Origin: Bdellovibrionales bacterium
Lineage (GTDB): Bacteria > Bdellovibrionota > Bacteriovoracia > Bacteriovoracales > Bacteriovoracaceae
Assembly: GCA_030633015.1 (NCBI GenBank)
Contig: DAOVTR010000088.1
Location: 1-6,850 of the forward strand
Reading direction: 5' to 3'
DNA: 6,850 nucleotides
Below are positions 5,546 through 6,850 of this stretch, one piece after another. The translations under genes and the position numbers were made by a program. Position 1 is the first letter of the stretch. Every line of letters begins with the position of its first letter. The notes beneath the pieces are model-generated. The model had not been told where the DNA came from, did no database searches, and saw nothing but the letters and a program-made list of their open reading frames with translations.

Positions 5546-6850
5546 CTATTCATAAACAGGCACTCTATCTGAATTAATATTTAAACGATATTCTCTCAGA
5601 TTCATATAAGCGCTTAGAGCAATGCCATAATACTTAGATCCAAAACCTCTCATATCAATCTTTAAATTATCTTTTTTAAGTATATTAATTAATTTTTGCC
5701 TAGTTTGCATATATGCTTTTTCCCTTTTTCCTGCATATTTTTGTAAAAACTCTACTCTTTTAAACATTGGATCACTCTCACTCATTCCTGACTTCCAAAG
5801 TCTATATCCCATATCATTGGCCAATTTTTCTCCATTAAGAGTTTCCAAATACAAATTTTTTGAATACTTCTCAAGCATTAACTCTCTTGCAACCTTAATC
5901 GTATTTATTCTTTTTGTAACAAACTCTGCCAAGGCTAATTTGGGATCCTTTTGATTTTCAATTAACTCAATACTACTCCCCTTTGAATCCACAACATACC
6001 AACTTTTAGCTTGATACTCTTTTAAAATTGAATCTTCTTCATAAGTAAAAGACTTAAAAAATGCGTCATCACTAGTTGCTACCTGTTTTTTAAAATAACT
6101 TTTTCCCCAAGGAATAGCTGCCACCTGTAGAGTAGAGTTTTTAGCATAAATAGTGTTTGTTGGAGTAGATATAAAGAGATATAGCGGTTTAGGAGAAAGC
6201 CATTTATTGTTTTTTTTAATTAAATCATTTAATCGATTAGATTGATTAACGTATATCTCTTTTCTAAAATCTTCTACATTTTGAGTTTGATCCACATTAA
6301 TTTTAGGATTAGCATCTTTCAAACTTAAAGGATAAAAAATTGAATCAGTCTCTCTTTTATCCATAATTTCTTGAGGGCCTGAATCTCTAGCAATTACGGC
6401 CATATGACCTCGAACTAATCTCATATGCAAAAAGACCTCATTTTGGCTAACATTTATCTCATTGAAGCTTAGAACTGAGTGGGGTGAAAGCCTTATTAAC
6501 GTTCCATCAAAAACAAAAAGCCAGACATGACCATTTTCACCAGTCTCTATGTCATCACCTTCTCTAAAAAATGATCTAAATTCAGGCGTCCAAAATTGAT
6601 CTTTTCTAAAGATCTTAACATCGCCTCGTGGCTGAAGCACTCTTCCAGCAACCTCTTTCAGTGAAGATTGCCTTAGAATCTGACGCCAATTTGCACCTAG
6701 ATTTTCCTTTTGGATTCTTTGATGATGCCAGTATCTAAAACTAGTCCAAGTTCGATAATCAATATCTCTCCAATCAATCAAACTTCTAGGTTGATATCTA
6801 TAAAGTGTTTGATCATCTTGTTCTTCGATGGCCCATAAATTAAAACACAC
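5546..6850 (-). CDS. Exported FecR-domain protein, N-terminus beyond window
   Basis: The frame runs from the window edge to TAG at 5546, giving at least 434 residues. The visible start (CFNLWA|IEEQ) looks like the end of a signal peptide, so the true start lies outside and the GTG at the edge is probably an internal Val codon. After an Arg- and aromatic-rich stretch (about 17-57), a FecR domain covers about 67-153: AGRVLQPRGDVKIF, then EGDDIETG (97-104), DGTLIRLSPHSVL (115-127) and RLVRGHMAVI (144-153). FecR domains form periplasmic beta folds, known best from FecR, which signals to sigma factor FecI; many other exported proteins carry them without that role. The remaining 280 residues, with charged, mostly helical segments, are not recognised. 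No FecI or TonB receptor is in view. It heads the maf-yggU cluster as far as visible. Confidence 0.85.
   Translation of the reverse strand: MCFNLWAIEEQDDQTLYRYQPRSLIDWRDIDYRTWTSFRYWHHQRIQKENLGANWRQILRQSSLKEVAGRVLQPRGDVKIFRKDQFWTPEFRSFFREGDDIETGENGHVWLFVFDGTLIRLSPHSVLSFNEINVSQNEVFLHMRLVRGHMAVIARDSGPQEIMDKRETDSIFYPLSLKDANPKINVDQTQNVEDFRKEIYVNQSNRLNDLIKKNNKWLSPKPLYLFISTPTNTIYAKNSTLQVAAIPWGKSYFKKQVATSDDAFFKSFTYEEDSILKEYQAKSWYVVDSKGSSIELIENQKDPKLALAEFVTKRINTIKVARELMLEKYSKNLYLETLNGEKLANDMGYRLWKSGMSESDPMFKRVEFLQKYAGKREKAYMQTRQKLINILKKDNLKIDMRGFGSKYYGIALSAYMNLREYRLNINSDRVPVYE

Noticed and set aside
6848..6850. GTG at the window edge as the start of the FecR-domain gene
   Set aside because: It is simply the last codon in view. 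The following residues look like the end of a signal peptide, so the gene must begin outside the window.

Overview
This is an AT-rich stretch from a Gram-negative bacterium. It carries two minus-strand gene clusters separated by a short plus-strand island. Low GC, a TPR-type TRAP transporter (TPAT), a lipoprotein, Sec-type exported proteins and a large exported FecR-domain protein next to maf and yggU together suggest a low-GC Bdellovibrionota member such as the Bacteriovorax/Halobacteriovorax group. That assignment comes from gene content and style only and is not certain. A spirochaete or another delta-like lineage is possible.

Left cluster (1-3553, minus strand, transcribed right to left): a four-gene TPAT operon. 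The order is tatT (TPR lipoprotein), tatP (periplasmic solute-binding protein), tatQ (small membrane subunit), tatM (large membrane subunit, its C-terminus cut off by the window edge). The tatT-tatP gap is 9 bases. tatP/tatQ and tatQ/tatM each share an ATGA stop-start overlap. TatP lacks the arginine that binds the substrate carboxylate in classical DctP proteins and has a tryptophan there. With the TatT partner, this suggests a ligand other than a simple dicarboxylate.

Middle (3554-4018): an AT-rich upstream region of about 250 bases that should hold the tat promoter, then a small plus-strand gene for a very basic 69-residue protein of unknown function. A marginal 34-codon hydrophobic ORF lies inside the intergenic region.

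Right cluster (4020-6850, minus strand): an exported FecR-domain protein (N-terminus outside the window), maf (nucleotide pyrophosphatase), yggU (DUF167) and a small exported protein of unknown function. Gaps are 15, -11 and 7 bases, so this is probably one transcript. It ends one base from the end of the plus-strand small gene, in a convergent arrangement.

No tRNA, rRNA, CRISPR array, transposase or clear intrinsic terminator was seen. Most of the window is ordinary chromosomal content. The parts most worth a second look are the TPAT ligand site, the orphan small basic protein and the unexplained FecR-domain protein.
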